Both the position numbers and the translations under genes were made by a program. 38,622 nucleotides of DNA from CAYRYU01 sp964428355 (GTDB lineage Bacteria > Muiribacteriota > Ozemobacteria > Ozemobacterales > Ozemobacteraceae), in contig CAYRYU010000066.1 in assembly GCA_964428355.1 (NCBI GenBank), positions 1 through 38,622 of the forward strand. Direction: 5' to 3'. Positions within the stretch are counted from its first letter, which is position 1; each line of letters starts with the position of its first letter. The notes beneath the pieces are model-generated. The model ran no database searches. It was given only the letters and a program-made list of their open reading frames with translations, and was not told where the DNA came from. Below, in pieces: positions 6,611-14,233 of this stretch.

Positions 6611-8858
6611 TGGTGACCTCCTCGTCCCCGGAGACCCGGAACCGGTAAAGGTTCATGTTGGCTGCAAGCGGATCAGCTTCGGGATTGAAGCGGATCTGCT
6701 TGGTTTTGTCTCCGATCATTCCCGGGAGGTTCATTCTGGCAGTTGCCAACCCCCCAAAGACCTTGAATCCGGATCCGGAAAACGAACCGTTCAGGCAGAT
6801 CAGCTGGGCTTCGACCTCCTGGTCCGTGCCGATCTTGATGTTCCGGCTGGTGACCAGTGTCAGGACCTCCCCGTCGGCTGTGGAAACCCTGGAATTGATA
6901 ACGATATCGCCGCTGGTGACGAGGACCCCTCCCGAGGTGACATTGACAGGCTCGTCGATGAGTATTCCGTCCCCTCCAGTGTGGATTATCCCCCCCACGT
7001 TGAGGACTCCGTCTTTCAGGTTTTCTGCCTTGAACCTGCCGAAATCACCGTAAACGGAGGTGAACTTGTTGAGAAAGGCCCTCGCATCGGCTTCCACCAG
7101 GGGCTTTTCGAAAGCGGTTTCCGTCGTCACGTTCCCATCCCTGGAGCGTTTCCGGTTGAAGACGATCCCTTTGCCCAGGCGGACGGAATCGCGAGTGATG
7201 GTGCCCGAAAGGAAGGGGACGTTCCTCAGATACGCCGCTTGCTGAAAGGGGTCACTGGAAGTGTCATACTCCTTGGGAACCGGGTCGGAGGCCGTTCCTT
7301 CTTCGGGGAGGAATTTCATGTAGACGAGACTGTCGAGGAAGGGGGCGGTGGCGATGTTCGTCATCACGGGCTCGTAGTCTTTCCATGCGTTGTCGAAAGC
7401 CCTATCCTCATCGCCGGGAGAAGGGAATGTGTCGCCCCTCGGGATTCGGAAAAGATCGCGGTAGACCTCGTAATCCCGGCCGTAGTCCCTTGGCTGCCCC
7501 GGTGGGCTTCGGAAAACGTCCTTGAACCGCTGTTTTCCCGCCACCCCGCCCCGGCCCTCTCCGTATCCGGGGATTCCCGCTTCGAAGAACTCGATGACCT
7601 GGGGAGGTCCGCCCGGGCGGGACTGATCCATTAGGGAAAGCCTGAGATTCATGGCCCTGAACCTGACGAACCTCATGTTGACAGGTCCGAAGACCATCGT
7701 TGGGCAGAACTCGGTTCCCGTTCCGAAAAGCCTGAGGATCGATGATTTTGGGGCTCTTCCCTCATCCTCGAAAAGGTATCTCACGTCGAGAAATCTCTGG
7801 GAAACGATGGTTCCGTTTCCGGAGAAGATCGTGTAATCCTTCTTGAACCCGTCGAACTTCTCGAAAAGGGCCGTGATCTGGTGGGGGGCGGGCTGTCTGG
7901 CAGGGTTGAGAAGAGTTCCCTGGAAGTCCCGGCTTTTGTCGTAAGGACCGAACCGCAGAAGCACCCGGTCATCGTAGACGCCGTCGGGGGTCGCTCCCGA
8001 GAGGTTGAGGTTCCATGGCTGCTTTTCGGCATCGGAGTTGAGGAAAATCCAACCGGAGGATTCGAAGCATTGGGCAAGGTCGGGGATTTTTCCCAAATCG
8101 AGCCGGGGCTGCACCACGTTCAAGGGAGCGGGAGAGTTGAAGATCTCGAGCGGCCTGACCATGGAACTGCCCCCGAGAGCGAGTTCGTAGGAACCCGCAG
8201 TGGTGTGGACAATCGAATTGACGTCGTCGTCATCGTGCCTTTCCCTCACGAAGAGGGTGAACTTCGCAAGCAGCGGGTGGACCATGAGGAATGTCTTGAT
8301 TCCCTTTGTAATTGCGTATTTTCGGGAGATCTGGTTGATTGTGGCGATGGCTTCGACTTTCACTTTTCCGACCCTTTCCCTCGGGTCCGCGGGAAAACCA
8401 CCGGAAGGGGCGAGCCTTCTCAACCCATCCAGTTCGACCCAGATCTCGAGGGTTCCGTCAACGGCCCTGGCCTGTTCCCTGAGGTTCGCCGGAATCTTGA
8501 TGGAAAGCCTTGGGCTTTGGTTTGCCTGGTCGTCGAAAAGTTTCCGGTAGAAGTCAGGCGGGACATAATCCCTTTCCCAGTTTCTCTCGTCCATGCCCCC
8601 ATGGGAGATGACGGTGACTCCCCATTTAGCCCCCGCTTCGGCCAGGCCGAGAGCCCTCGTCGCGTCGAGGAAGTGGTTGGCTCCCTGGACCTGGCTTCGG
8701 GAGAGGGTGTTGATCGCGAGGAAGAAGATCGACATGACCGCGAGGATTCCTATTACGGTGAACAACATGAAACCGCCCTTGAAGGAGTTCCGGAAAAGGC
8801 CGGGAGCAAAGGATGGCTTCCTCCCGGATCTGGAACCGGGGCAGTCGAAGGCTTTCAT
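6594..8858 (-). CDS. large GspK/PilX-like minor pseudopilin
   Basis: A 754-residue protein starting with a long leader (1-29) ending in KGG, then FMLFTVIGILAVMSIFFLA. Cleavage after Gly29 would leave Phe at +1 and Thr, not Glu, at +5. Absence of Glu+5 is characteristic of the tip pseudopilin GspK, and the following region rich in Ser, Gln and Ala (up to about 80) resembles PilX/GspK N-termini. The remaining approximately 670 residues are far longer than GspK (about 330) and end in a beta-helix-like stretch (GGIIHTGGDGILIDEPVNVT style) recalling polymer-forming/bactofilin-like or adhesin folds. It follows the FecR/anti-sigma gene by 6 bp. It is probably the fibre-tip component; that assignment is inference. 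Confidence 0.7.
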   Translation of the reverse strand: MKAFDCPGSRSGRKPSFAPGLFRNSFKGGFMLFTVIGILAVMSIFFLAINTLSRSQVQGANHFLDATRALGLAEAGAKWGVTVISHGGMDERNWERDYVPPDFYRKLFDDQANQSPRLSIKIPANLREQARAVDGTLEIWVELDGLRRLAPSGGFPADPRERVGKVKVEAIATINQISRKYAITKGIKTFLMVHPLLAKFTLFVRERHDDDDVNSIVHTTAGSYELALGGSSMVRPLEIFNSPAPLNVVQPRLDLGKIPDLAQCFESSGWIFLNSDAEKQPWNLNLSGATPDGVYDDRVLLRFGPYDKSRDFQGTLLNPARQPAPHQITALFEKFDGFKKDYTIFSGNGTIVSQRFLDVRYLFEDEGRAPKSSILRLFGTGTEFCPTMVFGPVNMRFVRFRAMNLRLSLMDQSRPGGPPQVIEFFEAGIPGYGEGRGGVAGKQRFKDVFRSPPGQPRDYGRDYEVYRDLFRIPRGDTFPSPGDEDRAFDNAWKDYEPVMTNIATAPFLDSLVYMKFLPEEGTASDPVPKEYDTSSDPFQQAAYLRNVPFLSGTITRDSVRLGKGIVFNRKRSRDGNVTTETAFEKPLVEADARAFLNKFTSVYGDFGRFKAENLKDGVLNVGGIIHTGGDGILIDEPVNVTSGGVLVTSGDIVINSRVSTADGEVLTLVTSRNIKIGTDQEVEAQLICLNGSFSGSGFKVFGGLATARMNLPGMIGDKTKQIRFNPEADPLAANMNLYRFRVSGDEEVTIGTAQ

Positions 8859-8864
8859 CTGGAT

Positions 8865-9866
8865 TCAATTCTTTCCGAAGATTCCATCCGAACCACCTCC
8901 GTCCGGAGGAGGGTTCCCGGAGTCGTGGCCGTTCTCGGGCGGAACGGGAAAGACCGGGGATGGGGAGACCGTGGGAATGGGAGTTGTAACGGCGGCTCCC
9001 GATGAGGCAGAAACACCGAACGGGCCGGACGCGTCGGGTGGAACCAGTGCCGAAGAAACGGGAGTGAGATCCCCTGTGGGAGGGACGGAGAGGATCTCCC
9101 CTGCCCCAAGGATCTTTGACGTCCCCTTTGAAACGGATCGGGCCTCCACCCTCCCCGAAAAGACCTCAACCCTGGTTTCCCCCGTTTCCCTCACATCGAC
9201 GAGGAAACGGGTTCCAAGGACACCCAGCGTCACGGAGGGTGTGCGGACGCTGAATGCAGTCCCCTTGCGGTTGACACTGACCTCGATCTTCCCCGACCCG
9301 ATGACTATCCCGGCATCGGAAAAGTGGAAACCGGCGTCGCTGGCGGAGATATCGATATCGTTCGGAAGGTGCAACCCAGCCTTTCCCAGTGATGAAAGAT
9401 TCTCCCCCGTCAGGTCGAAGGTGGTTCCGGGAGAGAGTTTCATGTCTTTGCCAAGAAGGAAGAAACCTTCGAGGACGGTGGCCCGGGAGACGTACAAGGA
9501 GGTTCCGGGAGTTCTCCCCGAGGGTGTCGGCTTCGAGCGTGCGAGAAAGGTGAAAACCATGAAACCGATCATAACGAAGGACAGTGCACCCACCAACCGG
9601 CCAAAAGAGAACCAGTCGGGGAGCGGGTCCTGGCCGGGGAAGCGTTCCCTTTGAGGGGGTTCGAGGCTGGGGGGGTGGATTTTTCGAAGGGATTCCTGAA
9701 CGCGGGATTGCATGCCAGACTCGAACTTCCTGAAGGATTCCCAAATTCCCTGGCAGACCCGGCATCCGTCGAAATGAGCCTTTTCGCCGTCAGGAAGTTC
9801 CTCCGGAGTCCCGTCGGTGAGGAAATGCCTTTCGAGTTCCGTCTGTCGGGGGCACTTTTCAATCAC
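8865..9866 (-). CDS. zinc-finger anti-sigma factor fused to a FecR domain
   Basis: A 333-residue single-pass membrane protein. The cytoplasmic part carries the ZAS signature His-x3-Cys-x2-Cys (H31, C35, C38, in HFDGCRVC) with another Cys at 5, the fold that holds group 4 (ECF) sigma factors inactive. A transmembrane segment spans about 92-109. The outer part (about 115-235) is a FecR-type domain (LGVLGTRFLVDV and VEVFSGRVEA motifs), followed by a Pro/Ser/Gly-rich tail ending in SDGIFGKN (SDGIFG 326-331). I set the start at GTG 9866, which has AGGAGG seven bases upstream; a TTG at 9884 would overlap that site. The gene lies 75 bp after the sigma factor gene, the normal cognate arrangement. Confidence 0.85.
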   Translation of the reverse strand: MIEKCPRQTELERHFLTDGTPEELPDGEKAHFDGCRVCQGIWESFRKFESGMQSRVQESLRKIHPPSLEPPQRERFPGQDPLPDWFSFGRLVGALSFVMIGFMVFTFLARSKPTPSGRTPGTSLYVSRATVLEGFFLLGKDMKLSPGTTFDLTGENLSSLGKAGLHLPNDIDISASDAGFHFSDAGIVIGSGKIEVSVNRKGTAFSVRTPSVTLGVLGTRFLVDVRETGETRVEVFSGRVEARSVSKGTSKILGAGEILSVPPTGDLTPVSSALVPPDASGPFGVSASSGAAVTTPIPTVSPSPVFPVPPENGHDSGNPPPDGGGSDGIFGKN

Positions 9867-9941
9867 GTTTCCGCCTCCTGACAACCAATACCTTCGGTTT
9901 TCCGGTTCCGGTTGAAAGTTTTTTCCCCACGTTCATCCTCA

Positions 9942-10478
9942 TCAGTTCTCCGATGCCGGCACTTCTCCCCCGAATAGCTCCATCAGCCTCAAACGCGCAT
10001 AGTACAGCTCGCTTTTCACCGTCCCAACCGGGATCGACAGCGTCTGGGCGATCTCGGCGCAGTTGAGGTCCCAGAAGTATCGCATGAAAACTATCTCCGC
10101 CTGCCTTTCCGGAAGCTTTCGGATCGTCTCTTCGGTGGAAATCTTCTGTACGATTTCCGGCTCGAACGAAGCTGTCGATTTTTCACGGGGTTCCGGGAGG
10201 ATCTTTTTCCGGCCGGCGGAAACCACGTGGGAGATACCGATGTTCCTGCAGATTCCGAGCAGCCATGGTTTGAACGCCCTTTCGGGTTGGAAGGAATCCG
10301 CGCTCTTGAAAACCCTCAAAAAGGCTTCCTGGGTCAGGTCTTGGGCAGTTTCGTAATCGAGGCGGAACTGGGCCCGGAAAAAATGGACGCACAATCGGCC
10401 GTATTTCTCGGTCAGGAGCTGGAAACTCTTATCGCAACCATCCAGGATTTCCCGGACCAGTTGGCTGTCCGCGTCCAT
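9942..10478 (-). CDS. ECF (group 4) RNA polymerase sigma factor
   Basis: A 178-residue sigma factor with the two ECF domains only. Region 2 includes DYETAQDLTQEAFLRVF and the -10-recognition helix around FKPWLLGICRNIG (about 40-85); region 4 (about 115-170) has LPERQAEIVFMRYFWDL followed by the helix-turn-helix EIAQTLSIPVGTVKSEL that reads the -35 box. It directs polymerase to promoters under the control of the zinc-finger anti-sigma protein encoded just downstream. The ATG has no clear Shine-Dalgarno, so translation may be weak or depend on the upstream gene 67 bp away. Its position at the head of a pseudopilin operon suggests self-contained regulation. Confidence 0.95.
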   Translation of the reverse strand: MDADSQLVREILDGCDKSFQLLTEKYGRLCVHFFRAQFRLDYETAQDLTQEAFLRVFKSADSFQPERAFKPWLLGICRNIGISHVVSAGRKKILPEPREKSTASFEPEIVQKISTEETIRKLPERQAEIVFMRYFWDLNCAEIAQTLSIPVGTVKSELYYARLRLMELFGGEVPASEN

Positions 10479-10545
10479 CAGTTATTCTTAGCGTACCCGC
10501 GAAAAAATGACCAGCGGCCCGGAAAGGGGGCAAAACGAGCAGGGA

Positions 10546-11517
10546 TCATCGATTCCGCCAGATTTTCCGGATTCCGGTGAGGGGGTTTCCCACATCGAGA
10601 ACATAAAGATTCCCGTCACCGCCCACACGGTAGGGAAAACCGCATCCGGGCCAGGAGGGAGGCTGGGGGGCCTTTTCCCTGAGAAACTCCTTTCCATCTT
10701 TGTCCATACCCACGATTTCGTTTCCTCCCGGACAGGCGATGAATAAGAAGAGGTTTCCCTCGGGACTGACCCCGATCGGGTAGATGAAAAGGATTCCTAC
10801 CTTGCCGGAGACCTTGCCGAGGGTTCGAAGAGGCTTTCCCGAAGGATCGCAAATCTCGATCTTCCTCTCCCTCGACTGGCCCTCGAAAAGCACCCGGTAG
10901 ATGGTTCCGTTCCTGTCGATGGCTAGTGTCGTGAAACCGGGAAGGACAGTGGAAACAATGCCGTCCGGTCCGAAAATGACGGTTTTGAGGCCCGCCAGAT
11001 CCTCGATGAAGCTCCGCCCCTTGTCGTCGACCTGGAGGCGGTCGATCTGAAGGAATGCCCTGCCCATTCCGTAGGCGTTGAGGAGGGAGCGTGAATACTT
11101 CCCTTCCTTGTCGAATATGTGGACGGTTCGGTTGGAATGGTCCGCAACGTAGAGTGACCCGTCCCCCGACAGGCCGATATCCCCCGCCGAAACAGGCACG
11201 GCGAATCCGGCCTGGGATGCAACGGGAACGAGGTCTATCGGGGATCGCGGAGTGCCGGACGCCTGGGCGAAAAGGATCCTGAGATTGAGCGAATCGGCGA
11301 TCAGGGCGCTCCCTTCGACGGGGATGCAGAAAGCGGCTGGTCCTGCCGTCACCTCCTGCGGTTTTCCCGGGAGAGTCTCCCATGCGAGGCTTTTCGAATC
11401 GTTACCCCGGTCGAAAGAAAAGACCTTGGTCCAGGGGTCCGCGAAGGCTCCGGCCGCCGAAAGCAGGAAAGAACACACGAGGACCGCCACGAGCACGCTT
11501 TTCATTCCCCTCATCAT
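10546..11517 (-). CDS. secreted NHL-like beta-propeller protein
   Basis: A 323-residue exported protein: signal peptide to about residue 26 (AGAFA/DP). The mature part carries repeated propeller strands of NHL/SMP-30 type, for example DIGLSGDGSLYVADHSNRTVHIFD, of which the cores are GSLYVADHSN, RSFIEDLAG, GTIYRVLFEG, GNLFLFIACP and GNLYVLDVGN; this gives about six blades. Such propellers usually bind proteins or carbohydrates. Two start codons (ATGATG) and a third ATG at codon 5 are possible, so the N-terminus may shift by four residues. It is the first gene of the minus-strand run that continues with the sigma factor. Confidence 0.75.
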   Translation of the reverse strand: MMRGMKSVLVAVLVCSFLLSAAGAFADPWTKVFSFDRGNDSKSLAWETLPGKPQEVTAGPAAFCIPVEGSALIADSLNLRILFAQASGTPRSPIDLVPVASQAGFAVPVSAGDIGLSGDGSLYVADHSNRTVHIFDKEGKYSRSLLNAYGMGRAFLQIDRLQVDDKGRSFIEDLAGLKTVIFGPDGIVSTVLPGFTTLAIDRNGTIYRVLFEGQSRERKIEICDPSGKPLRTLGKVSGKVGILFIYPIGVSPEGNLFLFIACPGGNEIVGMDKDGKEFLREKAPQPPSWPGCGFPYRVGGDGNLYVLDVGNPLTGIRKIWRNR

Positions 11518-11631
11518 CTCCGTTCTTGTGGGTGCATTTCCATTTCGAAAACATGCAATTCCCTACATGATATTCTAACTTCGGTGGGATCGGAAAGAAA
11601 GACCCTCCCACAACTATACGGGTGAAAGCCA

Positions 11632-11706
11632 ATCCGCAGATTTCGCGGACTGCGGCTGATAGAAAAGCCGATCGAATCAGCGCACAAAGGCGAAATCTGC
11701 GGATGG
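11632..11706. repeat. dispersed intergenic repeat with 15-bp perfect inverted arms (copy 1)
   Basis: The arms ATCCGCAGATTTCGC (11632-11646) and GCGAAATCTGCGGAT (11690-11704) are exact reverse complements around a 43-bp interior that holds a second imperfect palindrome (TGCGGCTGAT against ATCAGCGCA). Transcribed, it would form one long hairpin. It sits between the stop of the NlpC/P60-like gene and the start of the NHL-like gene. A related copy lies at 25589-25666. Short CGCAGATT-rich repeats of this general look occur in many environmental bacterial genomes, as I recall. Confidence 0.75.
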
Positions 11707-11763
11707 TTCTTCCGATACGTCATTCGGATGCCACTTTGCGGAAAGAACCCCCGAAAGCCTGGA

Positions 11764-12948
11764 TCAGCCGGAGATTTTCTGGAGCATTTCTTCCATGTGC
11801 GGAAGGCGGAAGATTCCCCAGGGGGTGCGGTCTTTGTACCCGGGAGGAAGTGTCTGGATCCGGACTCCCGTGGTGCCTGGGTTCCCACAGACGAATGGTC
11901 CGCTTCTGGTGGTTGAGTGGGCGATCAAAGGGTTTCCGGCGGCATCGTAACCCATGAAAACCCCGATGTGGCCGCCAGTCCCAACGTTGTCTCCCATGAC
12001 GCAGATGTCACCGGGCTTCAAAAGGTCCCTGGGGTCGGTCGGGGGGAAGGCGGTGGTGACGGGTTCACAGAATCCGCGGTAGTTGCCGCTCGGGGGATAC
12101 CAGTCGTCCCTGCCGAATGCAGCCGGGATTCCGGAAAGCAGGGCAAGTTTCTGGTAGAACTGGCCCACGAAGCCCGAGCAGTCGGTTACCGCGGCAAACC
12201 CGTCGTTTCTCGTATGACCTTCACCGATCGCGTATTTCTGGTTTGCCTGGCAGAATTTCTCAACGATGTCGAAGATCGGCCGGTATCTTTCGTCGGCGTA
12301 ACCGAAATCCGCGGGATTGAGGGTTCCAGGTTCCAGGCCTGGAACGGCGGCATAATCCGGACCCTTTGAGAAGTTGATGATCCTCGCGCTGTGGAGCTTC
12401 CGGTCTTCACCGAAGGTGGGGCCATGGTGAGGGGGTGTCTTCAGGACATCCTCTTTCCATTCACTTCCGTTCAGCCGATAGGTGTAAAGATCGATCTGGG
12501 AAGGCTTTCCGGGATCGGGCAGCTTCACCTTCAGGGTGTCGGTATCCCCGCCCTTGAAGAGGCGCGGTGCGTCTTCCAGAAGGGTCTGGACCTCCCAGGG
12601 TTCCCCGTTGCTCTTGACCCTTTTCCCTTCGGGATAGGCATAACTGCTCAGGTGGAAACCCACGGTATAGGGTTTCTTCACCGAGATTTTCACTTCGGCA
12701 TCCCCCACCCAGGTGATGGAGAAATACTTGTTGTCGAATGTCTGGGGAAGCTGATCGACGCGGGTGAAACTGATTTCTTCGAGGGGAACCGGGATCGCCT
12801 GGGCTGAAGTCGCAGTATCGGACGCGTTTCCGTCGGCTTTGGAGCTCCGGACCCCGAAGACTCCGTCCCTTCCCTCCTGGCAATCGGCGGGCCAGGCAAC
12901 AAGGACCAGGGAGAGGATCACGACGAGGGCAACCATCGATCGCTTCAT
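11764..12948 (-). CDS. secreted NlpC/P60-type cysteine peptidase with a novel N-terminal domain
   Basis: A 394-residue exported protein. The signal peptide ends near residue 23 and the mature N-terminus carries DGVFG (28-32). Residues about 52-190 form a domain shared with the next gene upstream, ending in PPHHGPTFGEDRKLHSARI. Residues about 220-390 look like an NlpC/P60 peptidase: Cys257 in TDCSGF, His327 in GGHIGV and a third polar residue at His344 in IAHST. NlpC/P60 enzymes usually cut D-glutamyl-diaminopimelate bonds of peptidoglycan or related amides. AAGGAGG lies seven bases before the ATG. A promoter element right behind the upstream gene indicates separate transcription. Confidence 0.85.
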   Translation of the reverse strand: MKRSMVALVVILSLVLVAWPADCQEGRDGVFGVRSSKADGNASDTATSAQAIPVPLEEISFTRVDQLPQTFDNKYFSITWVGDAEVKISVKKPYTVGFHLSSYAYPEGKRVKSNGEPWEVQTLLEDAPRLFKGGDTDTLKVKLPDPGKPSQIDLYTYRLNGSEWKEDVLKTPPHHGPTFGEDRKLHSARIINFSKGPDYAAVPGLEPGTLNPADFGYADERYRPIFDIVEKFCQANQKYAIGEGHTRNDGFAAVTDCSGFVGQFYQKLALLSGIPAAFGRDDWYPPSGNYRGFCEPVTTAFPPTDPRDLLKPGDICVMGDNVGTGGHIGVFMGYDAAGNPLIAHSTTRSGPFVCGNPGTTGVRIQTLPPGYKDRTPWGIFRLPHMEEMLQKISG

Positions 12949-12978
12949 GGGAGGTCCTCCTTAAACATCGGTTTCGGC

Positions 12979-13017
12979 CAAGAATACCAATGGGGTTGGT
13001 GGGAAGGTTGAAAAAAG
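12979..13017 (-). promoter_or_regulatory. two-box promoter element, copy A (ECF-like)
   Basis: Reading the minus strand: CTTTTTTCAACC (13006-13017), 16 bp, TGGTATTCTTG (12979-12989). The same two boxes with the same 16-bp spacer precede the paralogous metallopeptidase gene. The upstream box has an AAC core as in ECF -35 sites; the downstream box also reads as an extended -10 (TGGTATTCT). It lies about 31 bp ahead of the NlpC/P60-like gene start and begins three bases after the upstream stop. Confidence 0.65.
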
Positions 13018-13019
13018 AA

Positions 13020-14096
13020 CTAGAGGAATTCCTTCCCTTCCATGACCCGCTGCTTGATGAACTCATACCGGTCGGGGAAAGCTTCCTTCATCTTTGCCCC
13101 GTTGGTCTGGTACTCTGCGACGGATTCCGCCATGTCCTCCGCATCCTTGGAGTTGCCGTATTGGGAAACGGATGGTGAAGCCTGCCGTCCGCCGGGCCAG
13201 AACTGGCCTTTCCATGCATCGAAAACGTCCTTGTGGCCGTCCTGGAAACAGTGGGTCATCTCGTGGACAAGGGTGTGGTTGAGATGCCTGAGGTTGCACG
13301 CAAGGTCGCAGATGTAGATGACGGGCTTTCCTATGATGATATACCCATAGACGTCCTTTTCCCCCTTCCACCCGTATTTCACACGGTGGATTTCCTTCGT
13401 GCATGTGATGAAGCTGCGGGGGAGTGTGTCGAGAACCCTCAGGGCCTCGCCGAGCTGGGCTTCGGTCCATTGGGAGTCGTCGTCCTTGATAAGGATTCCA
13501 TACTTTGATTCGATCTCGGCCTTGAAGTTCGTCCCAAGTATCCGTGCGCTGTGAAGTTTCCGGTCTTCTCCGAAGTTCGGGCCGTGGTGTGGCGGGTTTT
13601 TCACCACGTCGGGAGCCCAGGAGCCATCCTTCAGCCGATAGGTATAGAGGTCAACCTGGACCGGCTCTCCACCCGAGGGAAGGTTGACCTTTAGGGTCCT
13701 GGTCTCCCCCCCGTTGAAAAGGAATTTCGCGTCCTCCTTGAAGATCTGGGTTTCCCAGGGTTGTCCGTCGCTCTGCACGACGGTTCCGGCGGGATAGGTG
13801 TAGAGGCTGAGATGGAAACCGATGCTGTAGCCTTCCTTGACCGAGATCTCCACTTCGCCGTCCCCCAGCCATTTTACCGTCAGAAGATCGCTCTGGAGTG
13901 TCCGGGGAGCTTTGTCGATGCGGGTGTAGTTGATTCCGGAGAGGGGAACCGGTTTCGATTGTGAAGCCAGGGTCGTCACCCCGGTCGCAGTCGCGCCGAA
14001 AATCCCGTCGCTTCCTTCCTGAGCCATGATTTTTCCCGTGAAAAGGAAAAGGGTCGCGAAAATGACCGCCAGGACCTTACCTGATGCGCTTTTCAT
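13020..14096 (-). CDS. secreted HExxH metallopeptidase with the shared N-terminal domain
   Basis: A 358-residue exported protein. The signal peptide ends at IMA/QEG and the mature N-terminus begins QEGSDGIFG. Residues about 48-187 match the N-terminal domain of the neighbouring NlpC/P60-like protein throughout, including GEPxQVDLYTYRL-like and HHGPxFGEDRKLHSARI segments. The C-terminal half differs completely: HEMTH (278-282) is a gluzincin zinc site, and Glu324 in EDMAES is the likely third ligand, a pattern like the lethal-factor/basic-secretory-protein type of metallopeptidase. The substrate is unknown. I set the start at ATG 14096: AGGAGG lies six bases before it, whereas it directly abuts an ATG at 14102. 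Confidence 0.82.
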   Translation of the reverse strand: MKSASGKVLAVIFATLFLFTGKIMAQEGSDGIFGATATGVTTLASQSKPVPLSGINYTRIDKAPRTLQSDLLTVKWLGDGEVEISVKEGYSIGFHLSLYTYPAGTVVQSDGQPWETQIFKEDAKFLFNGGETRTLKVNLPSGGEPVQVDLYTYRLKDGSWAPDVVKNPPHHGPNFGEDRKLHSARILGTNFKAEIESKYGILIKDDDSQWTEAQLGEALRVLDTLPRSFITCTKEIHRVKYGWKGEKDVYGYIIIGKPVIYICDLACNLRHLNHTLVHEMTHCFQDGHKDVFDAWKGQFWPGGRQASPSVSQYGNSKDAEDMAESVAEYQTNGAKMKEAFPDRYEFIKQRVMEGKEFL

Positions 14097-14155
14097 TGCC
14101 ATCCTCCTCGGGGAACCTCAATTCCCGGATGAAAACCAGGTTTCTCTCTTTCAAT

Positions 14156-14194
14156 CAAGAATACCATCGCCGTACCAGATACGGTTGAAAAAAG
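14156..14194 (-). promoter_or_regulatory. two-box promoter element, copy B (ECF-like)
   Basis: On the minus strand CTTTTTTCAACC (14183-14194), 16 bp, TGGTATTCTTG (14156-14166). Both boxes are identical base for base to copy A while the 16-bp spacer is unrelated, the pattern expected of a conserved promoter. It lies about 60 bp ahead of the metallopeptidase start, leaving a longer leader than in copy A. Confidence 0.65.
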
Positions 14195-14233
14195 TTGGGG
14201 AGCGGAAAAATCGGGTCTCGCTTCCCGGGTGTT

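Noticed and set aside
6525..9005. Long plus-strand open frames opposite the K-like and FecR genes
   Set aside because: They lie antisense to well-supported genes, lack ribosome binding sites and have compositions typical of GC-rich shadow frames.
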